From assembly GCF_026262505.1 (NCBI RefSeq), contig NC_067206.1, forward strand, positions 33,433,896 to 33,497,895: 64,000 nt of DNA, written 5' to 3'. The notes beneath the pieces are model-generated. The model was not told the DNA's origin. It made no database searches and saw only the letters and a program-made list of their open reading frames with translations. This document shows, piece by piece, positions 51,138 through 59,061 of the stretch. The stretch is from Trichomonas vaginalis G3 (taxonomy: Eukaryota > Parabasalia > Trichomonadida > Trichomonadidae). The position numbers were made by a program, and so were the translations under genes. Each line of letters begins with the position of its first letter. Positions within the stretch are counted from its first letter, which is position 1.

Positions 51138-52804
51138 GCAATTCTATACCATGCGTAAACTGTCATGTAAGGTGGCATGTAGTCTTTACTTTGTCCCGTT
51201 GTTTGCGTATATCCTGAAACGAAATGTGTATGGTTTCCTTCTCCCTGAGTGTCACTCCAGTAACAATTTATAGCAAACTTAACGTCGTCTTTAACATCAT
51301 ATCCTTTACCTTTTGTCATTCCTGACCAATCCCAATATCTATGCCTATGCCAACCTGCTTGAGATGTACTTAAATCTATGTAGTGACTGTGTGCAGGTAA
51401 ATTTTCACCTGAAATCGTTTTACTTCCACCTGTTTCCTTTGAAGAGTTTGCACAATACAAAAACCTGTCGACTATTTGTTCCCATGCACCAACACCAAAC
51501 ATTACTTGAGGACCTCTTGCTTCCATAGATGTATAAATAGAACCTACTGGGTTCATTAAATCAAACATATGAGACATTATAGGATTGTCTCTTTTGAACT
51601 TAAAATATAGTGCAACTATTTCAGGTTTCTTCTGGTTTGTGTCAGAATATTTTTTATAATATAATCTTATGTTTTCAGGGTAGGTAAAGTCTTGACTATA
51701 ATATTTATTTCTGTCATCTTCATAATAGTATACTATTCTCGTTTTTTCTATTGCATTATATCTTTTATATCTATAAAAATCTAAATATAATGTTAGCTTT
51801 TGTTCATCTACATGTGGTGTTCTGACGTCATCTCCATAGTCATAATAATATGGTGCTGGAGCTGGGTCAGGCAATGTCATATCTGTCATTTCATAAACTC
51901 TTAAATATTTCTTTTGTTCGTCTCCATAGAAGTTTAAGTAGCAGTTGTTGTCTAATGGAACTTTAACTTGTGTACCATCATTCTTTTTATAGCTTACATA
52001 CATTTCATTGTTATTTTTCGGAATGAGTTTACACCGTGTACCATTTTCTAAGGACTGTACAAACTGCCATCTAAAATATTTGTTTTCTTCATTGACAGAA
52101 AGGTCACCAACCATAGTTTCAATATTTTTTGTTCCAACTAAACTTTGGTATATTTCATTGACATATGTTTTATCTGCTTTATTTTCAAGGCTAACGTTTA
52201 AGTCTGTTATTTCAGAAGATGTATGTGTATGTCCAACGGCACTTTTCCTGTTTAAGGTTTCTTGTAAGTTTGTAATATTTGCAATGGTATGTGTATGTCC
52301 AACGGCACTTTTACTGTTTAAGGTTTCTTGTAAGTTTGTAATATTTGCAATGGTATGTATATGAGTCTTTTTAGAATATTCTTTGTCAGCTCTTGTCACT
52401 TCACTTGACATTTTATTGTCAACATATGTTTTGTCTGCTAGTTCAGGATGAGTATGTTCTTTCGTTGCATATGTTGCATCTGCTCTGTCATGTTCTTCTT
52501 GAACTTTTTCAATGACATACTCTTTGTCAGCTTTGTTGCCAACATCTGCTTTCAAAAGAAGTTCAGATATAGGTTTCTCGTTTAAAGTTCCTTTTGTTGG
52601 ATTTATACAAACAGTATGGTTCTTACTGTCTTGAAACAGAAACTCGTCTGTCATTGGGTTTATCGTCAGTTTTAAGTTTCCTTCTTTCAATGACTCAGAT
52701 ATCTTAGAATAGTTTGAAAAGTTTGTTGTGTTCTTATTTAGAGCTTGCAAAATGAGTTGTCGGTTGTGTTGTATTTCTCTCATAGACGCTGTTTCTTTCG
52801 ACAT
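51134..52804 (-). CDS. Phage tail-fibre-like receptor-binding protein
   Basis: The protein has 556 residues. The N-terminal third has coiled-coil-type repeats (KADKEYVIEKVQEEHDRADA) and triplicated VGHTHTIANITNLQETLN-type units, as in phage fibre shafts. The C-terminus (NPVGSIYTSMEARGPQVMFG, GAWEQIVDRFLY, ENLPAHSHY, GEGNHTHFV, MPPYMTVYAWYRIA) is the tail-collar / gp12-like distal domain known from phages and some large eukaryotic viruses. It probably forms trimeric fibres for host attachment. Its last codons overlap the integrase stop by four bases. Whole. Confidence 0.85.
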   Translation of the reverse strand: MSKETASMREIQHNRQLILQALNKNTTNFSNYSKISESLKEGNLKLTINPMTDEFLFQDSKNHTVCINPTKGTLNEKPISELLLKADVGNKADKEYVIEKVQEEHDRADATYATKEHTHPELADKTYVDNKMSSEVTRADKEYSKKTHIHTIANITNLQETLNSKSAVGHTHTIANITNLQETLNRKSAVGHTHTSSEITDLNVSLENKADKTYVNEIYQSLVGTKNIETMVGDLSVNEENKYFRWQFVQSLENGTRCKLIPKNNNEMYVSYKKNDGTQVKVPLDNNCYLNFYGDEQKKYLRVYEMTDMTLPDPAPAPYYYDYGDDVRTPHVDEQKLTLYLDFYRYKRYNAIEKTRIVYYYEDDRNKYYSQDFTYPENIRLYYKKYSDTNQKKPEIVALYFKFKRDNPIMSHMFDLMNPVGSIYTSMEARGPQVMFGVGAWEQIVDRFLYCANSSKETGGSKTISGENLPAHSHYIDLSTSQAGWHRHRYWDWSGMTKGKGYDVKDDVKFAINCYWSDTQGEGNHTHFVSGYTQTTGQSKDYMPPYMTVYAWYRIA

Positions 52805-52822
52805 TTTTATTCTAGATAAAAT

Positions 52823-53671
52823 ATGCTTTCAATAGAAAAAGAAAATTCAAGAGTTGCTACAACTAAACCATTAGATGAACTTTTTACGAATGTCGGTCAA
52901 AAGTTTGAGACAGAGACCGTAAAGCATGAAGGCTATCGTTTTGACTACCCGTTAAGATGGTTAAGAGACCCATCTGTCACAAAAGCTATTGGCTTTCGTA
53001 GAATGAAGTTCATTTCAGAAGCCATACATGGTTTCCCATTTACAGTCGGTTTTGAAGTTCGATACTATAACAAAGAAAAACGTACGTATGAGAAATTTGA
53101 ACAGGGAAAACTTTTACAAGTTAGTTTGTTTGCAAACTTAGAAACAACTCTTCAAGCTTTTCAAGAAAAAATAAACGATATCTATCTCGAATATGCAAAA
53201 CAGTATAACATTGACGAGGGAGAGTACCATCTCGATATTATTTATGACAGGAAAAATGCAACTGTTAAAATCAATAGAATAGAAGACCTTGGAGAAAACG
53301 TTTATATTTCTACAAAATATAACAACTTGGCATGGTATAGATTTTTGAGGATGTTAAATCAGCCTGCAGCATATCCAGTACACCCAGACTTTTATGAAGT
53401 CGAAAACCCTAATGGAACATATGAAAATGTTTTCGACCAAGATGCTATTATTGTTCATGCTTCATTTTCTGGCGCCCAAAACTCTTTCTTATGCTTGGCA
53501 AATGACTTTTACGAAAAACCTACAAAGTTATACGAACCACCAAGTGGAAGTATTTCAGACTTTCAAGTATGGTTTACTACAGATGGAAGAAAAAGAATAA
53601 TTCCATTATACCATGCGTTTTACTTAGAACTTAGTTTCATATACAACTACTATCGAACGGTAAAAATATAA
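52823..53671 (+). CDS. Conserved Polinton protein, paralog 2
   Basis: The protein has 282 residues and is a paralog of the 47.2-kb gene throughout (YRFDYPLRWLRDPSVTKAIG; LYEPPSGSISDFQVWFTTDG; FYLELSFIYNYYRTV). It is head-to-head with the tail-fibre gene, sharing an 18-base promoter gap. Two diverged copies in one element suggest different but related structural positions (for example vertex proteins); this is speculation. Confidence 0.6.
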   Translation: MLSIEKENSRVATTKPLDELFTNVGQKFETETVKHEGYRFDYPLRWLRDPSVTKAIGFRRMKFISEAIHGFPFTVGFEVRYYNKEKRTYEKFEQGKLLQVSLFANLETTLQAFQEKINDIYLEYAKQYNIDEGEYHLDIIYDRKNATVKINRIEDLGENVYISTKYNNLAWYRFLRMLNQPAAYPVHPDFYEVENPNGTYENVFDQDAIIVHASFSGAQNSFLCLANDFYEKPTKLYEPPSGSISDFQVWFTTDGRKRIIPLYHAFYLELSFIYNYYRTVKI

Positions 53672-53675
53672 TTTT

Positions 53676-53918
53676 TTAATACGGTTGAGGTGTTGGATTT
53701 GGTTGCCAACTAGACTGTGGTGCAGGTTCAGGTTGTTGTATAACAGGAGCTTGTTCTTCTGGTTCAGGGTCTTTAGGTATAATACCAACGAACTGACCTA
53801 CTCTTTTACCAATATTTTTGACACCGTTCCAAATTCCTCTTCCGACAGATTTTATTCCATTCCATATACCTCTTCCAACATTTCGAAAGAAGTTTCCTAT
53901 TCTTCCAAAGAAACCCAT
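53676..53918 (-). CDS. 80-residue amphipathic protein with GIWNG(I/V)K repeats
   Basis: The sequence has three related units (NVGRGIWNGIKSVG, RGIWNGVKNIGKRVG) after MGFFGRIGNFF, then a Pro/Gln tail. Repeated aromatic/Gly/Lys amphipathic segments recall virion membrane-active or core peptides of adenovirus-like lineages. Its MGFFG start parallels MGLFG of the 49.8-kb gene. Confidence 0.55.
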   Translation of the reverse strand: MGFFGRIGNFFRNVGRGIWNGIKSVGRGIWNGVKNIGKRVGQFVGIIPKDPEPEEQAPVIQQPEPAPQSSWQPNPTPQPY

Positions 53919-53936
53919 TTTACTATATGTAAAAAT

Positions 53937-54299
53937 CTAATGTCCGCCTAGTCTCTTACGTTTCCTGTTGAGTTCCATAGCATTCTTTAACTGGAGCTCA
54001 TACATTCTGTTTCTCCTCTGGTAGAAAACATATTCTGGGTCAACTCCTGTGTTCGCGTCATCTGCATAGAGTTGTTTATATCCCACTTCAGGGTTTGTAT
54101 AAAACTCTTTCCATCTCATATTTGCATACCATGGTGGCAAACCTAACGCAGCGTCATTTGACATGGCAGTTTGCATTTGTACATCTGTTGGCACTTGACC
54201 ATAGTTTGCCATTGCAGTTTGTATTCTAACTTCATTTGGAATATTCTCTGGGTTTGGTTGTCCAGGTTGCTGTGCATTTGCTAAGTTCTGTGCGTCCAT
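53937..54299 (-). CDS. Polinton protein of unknown function, 120 residues
   Basis: The start is MDAQNLANAQQPGQPNPENI. Two near-identical turns (RIQTAMANYGQVPTD, QMQTAMSNDAALGLP) are followed by LPPWYANMRWKEFYTNPEVG and a basic end NRKRKRLGGH. The element keeps it in a dense minus-strand run. Not recognised. Confidence 0.55.
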   Translation of the reverse strand: MDAQNLANAQQPGQPNPENIPNEVRIQTAMANYGQVPTDVQMQTAMSNDAALGLPPWYANMRWKEFYTNPEVGYKQLYADDANTGVDPEYVFYQRRNRMYELQLKNAMELNRKRKRLGGH

Positions 54300-54322
54300 T
54301 TAATATTAGATAAAAATATCTC

Positions 54323-54454
54323 TTACGAGTACATATGCTGAACATTTGCAGGCATTGGTTCATCTTCATATTCTCTGTACTTTTCTGCCACGTCAAATAA
54401 ATAAATGACACAATGGAAAAAACCTAAAACAAGTAGTCCTATTTCAAACCACAT
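54323..54454 (-). CDS. 43-residue membrane protein
   Basis: The N-terminal segment MWFEIGLLVLGFFHCVIYLF is a clear transmembrane helix, followed by a charged tail (DVAEKYREYEDEPM). The ATG at 54454 lies inside the methyltransferase 3' end, overlapping by 16 bases, which is typical of compact viral genomes. A virion membrane or holin-like role is possible but unproven. Confidence 0.55.
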   Translation of the reverse strand: MWFEIGLLVLGFFHCVIYLFDVAEKYREYEDEPMPANVQHMYS

Positions 54455-55257
54455 TTACTTACCAATAAAATTTCTTTGTTATGACACTTTCTCCGGTTTA
54501 TAGGACCTCTCTCATATTCTATCTTGTCATATCTAAACTCATAGTCATGTATGTCCTCTAACCATCTCATAACGGTTTCCAAACCACTTTTATCGGATGT
54601 AAAGTAAAAGCATGGACAGTTATGTAAAACGTCTAAAGTTTCTAAAGAGTCTCTCAAAGTCCAGTCTACTTGGTATTGAAAATCCCATGTGTTATAGAAC
54701 GGCGGGTCCACTATAAAGAAAACATTTTCCTTGTCTTTATATTTTTCATACAAATCTGTCCAATGACATCTCACAAACTCTATACCCTCAATATATTTTT
54801 CTATGTCCTCTTTGAAAACATTTGTATAGTTAAGATATAAAACTTTTGACATAAGTGTTTCAATGTCATGAACTCTTATAGAACCACTATATAATAGTCT
54901 AGCAGATATACTATCCCAGTCTATATATTCTGCTTTTTTCAAAACCTCTCTCACAATATTTTTGTTATCTAATGGTATACGTTCCATCTTACCTATAGGT
55001 ATCTTTTCTTTTAACTCTTTCAATATATTGTTTGTGTCTGGTATATGTTTGAGACGGTCCATATAGTTGTCGAAGTCATTGCATATAATCTTTGAGTCTG
55101 GAAATATTATATGGCACAAATGGGATATATAGAAACTTCCACCGAACAAATCTACAAATGTTAGACCATTCGGTAGTTTCTTAAGTTCTCTCAATATAAT
55201 ATCTTTACATCTACTCTTATTTCCAAAGAATGGTAACGGTGGTTTTGTAAAATTCAT
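54439..55257 (-). CDS. D12-class (Dam-like) adenine-N6 DNA methyltransferase
   Basis: The protein has 272 residues. The SAM-binding motif appears as PPLPFFGNKSRCKD with FVDLFGGSFYISH, and the catalytic motif IV as FFIVDPPFYNTW (DPPF). Spacing matches the MTD12/Dam group. It would methylate adenine in element or host DNA; 6mA is known from trichomonads. It is the last gene before the right terminal repeat. A truncated homolog lies at 58.5-59.0 kb. Confidence 0.88.
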   Translation of the reverse strand: MNFTKPPLPFFGNKSRCKDIILRELKKLPNGLTFVDLFGGSFYISHLCHIIFPDSKIICNDFDNYMDRLKHIPDTNNILKELKEKIPIGKMERIPLDNKNIVREVLKKAEYIDWDSISARLLYSGSIRVHDIETLMSKVLYLNYTNVFKEDIEKYIEGIEFVRCHWTDLYEKYKDKENVFFIVDPPFYNTWDFQYQVDWTLRDSLETLDVLHNCPCFYFTSDKSGLETVMRWLEDIHDYEFRYDKIEYERGPINRRKCHNKEILLVSKCGLK

Positions 55258-55279
55258 TTATATATAATAATAAAAATGT

Positions 55280-55455
55280 TTTTACCCGAAAAGTGACAGA
55301 AAAGTGACAAAACATGAAAACATATATAATTTGTGAAAAGCGACACATTATATAATGTTTTCGACCCAGAAGACTAACAATTTTCCGAATAAAAACTTCA
55401 TTTATACTAAACATCTTCAGGGCTAGAAGGCACGAAGTGCCTGGAAGCCCCACTA

Positions 55456-55490
<35 letters not shown>
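55280..55490. repeat. Right terminal inverted repeat of element C
   Basis: Inverse of the left end: CATCTTCAGGGCTAGAAGGC, GCACGAAGTGC hairpin, CTGGAAGCCCCACTACC, and a poly(T) run of more than 30 bases. Inner block GAAAACATATATAATTTGTG matches the left inner block. Two AAAAGTGACA motifs lie at 55290-55310. Confidence 0.85.
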
Positions 55491-55494
<4 letters not shown>

Positions 55495-55610
55495 TATTAT
55501 TTTTCATATGTATAAATCATATAATCTATATCTATGCAAATCTCATCTAATTTTTTTTGAAACAAACCGCTACCATTTTATAATGGTCCATCTTAAATTC
55601 ATCATAAATT

Positions 55611-56610
55611 CTGGTACATGTTAGTACCAGAGTCTTCAAATCTCAAACACTCTGGTACTAACATGTACCAGACGCGAGTTTCCAATGCCCTCGTACGATT
55701 TTCTATTAAGATCTTCTTGAATGAGAAGGTCTTCATAGAAACTCGTACGAGGGCTTCTCTTTTAAATACTCTGGTACCTGCTGGTATCGGAGTCGACTTT
55801 ACAGCCCTTTCCCCAATTTTGAAGCTGGGGAAAGTTTTCAAGCAATGAAAGGGAAGCTCTCGCTATGAGGTGAAAATCTAGAATTTTTACCTCATAGCGA
55901 GTAATCCTTTGTTAATTGCTTGAAAACTTTCTTCAAATTATCAAAATTTCGAGGAAAGTTTCCTTGCTTCAAAGTAGAGATGGAGCCCTTTGAGCCACTG
56001 CATATAGGTCAGTAACTCAAAATACTCCATCTCTACTAGAAATCGCCAAAATTTGGGTCGCAATCTTTGAAATGCGACGCAAGTTTTGGCAATTTCGCGA
56101 GGGACTTGCTCCATTTGGTGCATAGATTCACACTCTATGCACCAGATGGAACAATTCTTTTGCTGACAGCGGGAAACTTTGTCTGAATAGTTTAACATTC
56201 AGACAAAGTTTTCCGCTGTCAGAGAGGGAATGGAAGGGTAAGAGGTATATATTCATAATATATACCGCTTACTCTTCTATTCCCTCAAGAAAGTTCAAAA
56301 ACTTGGGTGCAATCAGTTCTGATTGCACCCAAGTTTTTGAACTTTATATAAGGAATTGTTGGCTATGATGTACTGATCATGAATCAGTACATCATAGCCA
56401 ACAATTCCTTCGCAAACAGTGGGAAACTTTGTCTGAATAGTTTAAACATTCAGACAAAATTTCCCGCTGTCAGGGAGGGAATTAGAGGGTGGGAGATATA
56501 TAGATAGACTATAAATCTCTCACCCTTTAATTCCCTCAAGAAAGTTCAGAACTGATTGCACCCAAGTTTTTGAATTTTGTATAAGGAATTGTTGGCTATG
56601 ATGTGGATAG
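55611..56610. repeat. Palindrome array 2 (about twelve palindromes, some nested)
   Basis: Head-to-tail palindromes include: TCTGGTACATGTTAGTACCA arms (55611-55672), GCCCTCGTACGA arms (55688-55757), CTCGCTATGAGGTGAAAA arms (55859-55901) nested inside GAAAGTTTTCAAGCAAT arms (55829-55931), GTAGAGATGGAG arms, GCCAAAATTTGGGTCGC arms, TGCTCCATTTGGTGCATAGA arms, and then modules D, C, B, A, D, C as in array 1. It ends in half-copies of B and A at 56545-56610. No coding is seen before 56600. Confidence 0.9.
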
Positions 56611-57145
56611 CCGCTGCCAGACCAAATGAATTAACCGTTGTGAATAACGTTTCTGAATCTTTATTTAAAAAGATAAAATATCACGATTTTGGCTGCGTTA
56701 AAAATCAAAGAATTGATGTTTTTGTCAAAAATCTTTTAGAAGAAGTTGCACCCAATTACTTTATCGTATTAAAAACGATTTACTTCAAACAGGTTTTATT
56801 CCTTCAATTAGAATTCGCGAGCCTCGATTGACAGATTATAAAACAAAATTGAAAAGAGAAGTTCAATCACGTTTATACCAAGTATTAAATTTTGTTCAGA
56901 ATCAAGAAGCCAATTTGAATCCATTAAGATTTTTATTGGAAAATGCTGAAGAAAAACTTTCTCAAATAAATGAGAAGATACAAAATTCAATTACATATTT
57001 AAGATCGTTTGAAATTCCAAATGAATTGTTAGATACGTATATGTTAGAAATTAATGAATTTTGTTATAATTCTCCAGATTATATTTTAGAACATTTCGAA
57101 GAATTTTTGGAGGATTTCAAAGAAAAGAATAATTTAATAGACTAA
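56601..57145 (+). pseudogene. Transposon-associated helical protein, frameshifted
   Basis: The first part reads AAARPNELTVVNNVSESLF, KYHDFGCVKNQ and FVKNLLEEVAP. The coding signal then shifts frame near 56770-56790 and continues as LLQTGFIPSIRIREPRLTDY, a coiled-coil stretch (ENAEEKLSQINEKIQNS) and a final FEEFLEDFKEKNNLID. The ATG at 56601 lies inside a half palindrome (module A), so the true 5' end may be missing. Not recognised. It may be an accessory gene of the palindrome-bearing transposon. Confidence 0.45.
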
Positions 57146-57179
57146 AAAATTTATTATTTTTATTTATTGTGAATTTTAA

Positions 57180-57253
57180 ATTGTCACTTTTTAAGTGTTA
57201 CCCCCTATTGAAAGTGTCACTTTTGGGGTGTCACTTTTTCGGAAATTCTTATA
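57180..57253. promoter_or_regulatory. Cluster of TGTCACTTTT motifs, likely transposon end
   Basis: Three direct copies of TGTCACTTTT occur within 55 bases (TTGTCACTTTTTAAG, GTGTCACTTTTGGGG, GTGTCACTTTTTCGG), ending GGAAATTCTTATATAC. The last block recurs inverted at 30440-30470, again touching the broken transposase of transposon X. Repeated motifs at an end are typical transposase-binding sites. Confidence 0.5.
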
Positions 57254-57257
57254 TACT

Positions 57258-57517
57258 CAAACTTTTTTATAACCTAGATTGTACTTAGCTTTTATTTCGT
57301 GAATGGTTGGTAACAAATCTGTTCTAAGAGGAGTTTCTGGTCTTCCGAGCTTTTTTGGATTTAAACCAAGTTCTTGCCATTTTAATAATAATTTTTTTCT
57401 ACCTATGTGCAAATCTTTTGCAACTTGGTCTGCTGTCTTTTTGCCAATAGAATATTCAAGATATGCCGTAATATAAATCTGATTTTCATTTGGCAGATCC
57501 ACTTCTTGTCTTTCCAT
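57258..57517 (-). pseudogene. 5' part of the transposon X transposase
   Basis: The ATG at 57517 opens MERQEVDLPNENQIYITAYL. A helix-turn-helix (GKKTADQVAKDLHIGRKKLL), then GLNPKKLGRPETPLRTD and HEIKAKYNLGYKKV follow, where it stops at the neighbouring insertion. The last 19 residues overlap the N-terminal end of the 29.7-30.4 kb piece. The upstream region runs to a TGTAATGCATG-type terminus at 57647. Confidence 0.7.
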
Positions 57518-57889
57518 TTTTTTTGAATCAATTTATACAAATAAACTTATAAAACACAAAATTATTATTTTATAATATAATTCTTAGATAATACATCCGA
57601 TATGTAAAGTGTCAAAAATGAATTGAACCGAATTTTCATGCATTACAGTTGAAATTAAAATGAATGTAAGATTTGTGGAGAAATTGTATAAATTTGCATA
57701 GTGTTAGATTCAGAATAGGAGCATATGAGCCAGTGATTGTGTCTAATGTTTTTAAGCTGCTAATTGGAAGTAGAAAAGAAAAAAATTTGTTGCAATAACA
57801 TCATATTGCAAAAAAGTTTTTAAAATATGATGTATGAATAAGAGTATGATTGGTATAGATTTGGGTTGTATAAATGTGATTGAACTTTG

Positions 57890-58205
57890 TATAAGGAATT
57901 GTTGGCTATGATGTACTGATCATGATCAGTACATCATAGCCAACAATTCCTTCGCAAACAGCGGGAAACTTTGTCTGAATAGTTTAACATTCAGACAAAG
58001 TTTCCCGCTGTCAGAGAGGGAATTAGAGGGTGAGAGATATATAGATAGACTATATATCTCTCACCCTTTCATTCCCTCGAGAAAGTTCAAAAACTTGGGT
58101 GCAATCAGAACTGATTGCACCCAAGTTTTTGAACTTTGTATAAGGAATTGTTGGCTATGATGTACTGATCATGAATCAGTACATCATAGCCAACAATTCC
58201 TTCCC
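57890..58205. repeat. Palindrome array 3
   Basis: Order A-D-C-B-A, the inverse of array 1. Module C here has arms TTAGAGGGTGAGAGATATAT and matching inverse, whereas array 1 has TGGAAGGGTAAGAGGTATAC. Both arms changed together, so pairing is kept. Confidence 0.9.
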
Positions 58206-58530
58206 AAACAACCCGAAATTTGTCTGATTCCACACTAATTTTATTAATTTATCTAAACTTTTATCCTCGTCTACAATTTAATCATCAATAATTATCTCTT
58301 GTTCTATTTCACTATTATATATATATATATTTATATGATTGATTTAAAAAAAATAAATAAATAAATTATTAAATCATTTACTCAAATATATCAAAAGTTT
58401 TATTTATATATATAAAGATAACTACTTTTAAAAAAAATACCCTATATATTTTTGCCATGTAAACTATTTTTGCCATGTAAACTTGTCACTTTTGTCAGAA
58501 GTGAAGTGAACCGAATTTTCATGCACAACA

Positions 58531-58995
58531 ATATTTTGAAATGTCTTCATTAAATCTATTTGTATAATTTAAATACAAAACTTTTGACATTAATGTTTCA
58601 ATGTCATGTACTCTAATAGCTCCAGAATATAATAGCCTAGCACTTATAGTATCCCAGTCAATATATTTCGAATTCTTTAAAACATCTCTTACAATTTCTT
58701 TTTTATCTAATGGTATTTTGTCAGATTTTTTAATATTTATTTTTTCTTTTAATTCTAATAATATTTTATTTGTGTCTGGTATATGTTTTAATCTCTCCAT
58801 ATAATTGTCATAGTCATTACATATAATAACACTCTCAGGAAATATAGAATGACATAAATGCGAAATATAAAATGACCCTCCGAATAAGTCTACGAAAATT
58901 AAACCTTCAGGAAGCTTTTTTAATTCCTTTAAAATAATATCTTTACATCTGCTTTTATTTCCGAAGAAAGGTAAAGGTGGTTTTGAATAGACCAT
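58531..58995 (-). pseudogene. D12 methyltransferase fragment from another Polinton-like element
   Basis: The N-terminal ~155 residues (SKPPLPFFGNKSRCKDI, FVDLFGGSFYISHLCHS, LLYSGAIRVHDIETLMSKV) are about three quarters identical to the gene at 54.4-55.3 kb but more AT-rich. The part with the DPPF motif is absent where transposon X abuts. It is a fossil, broken once by that insertion. Confidence 0.8.
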
Positions 58996-59051
58996 TTAAA
59001 TTCTCTTAAAAAATACTTTTTCAAAGCAATTCATTCAAAACTAAAAAAGTG

Positions 59052-59061
59052 TCATTTTCTT
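59052..59061 (+). promoter_or_regulatory. Trichomonad initiator before the AT-hook gene
   Basis: TCATTTTCTT, starting 10 bases before the ATG, fits the T. vaginalis Inr consensus TCAYTWYTCATTA at its first eight positions. Confidence 0.6.

Larger units (their letters stand above)
30626..55490 (+). mobile_element. Polinton-like virus fossil C (both ends present)
   Basis: The element of about 24.9 kb lies between inverted terminal repeats, each led by a poly(A) run (poly(T) at the right). It encodes major capsid, SF3 helicase, packaging ATPase, rve integrase, D12 methyltransferase, tail-fibre-like, KilA-N, HNH and many small proteins. No type B DNA polymerase and no clear adenain-type protease are seen. 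Several genes look broken (about five or six), so it is probably inactive, but near-identity to B and closeness to A point to recent activity. The target duplication cannot be read because of the homopolymer ends. Confidence 0.85.
57258..58530 (-). mobile_element. Transposon X, copy 2 (partial)
   Basis: This copy holds the transposase 5' end, a terminus at 57625-57647 (inverse TGTAATGCATGAAAATTCGG), a ~240-bp segment equal to 29211-29445 inverted, palindrome array 3, a ~325-bp segment equal to 28505-28837 inverted, and a terminus at 58505-58530 (inverse TGTTGTGCATGAAAATTCGG). The right terminus abuts the methyltransferase fragment, implying insertion into it. Confidence 0.6.
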
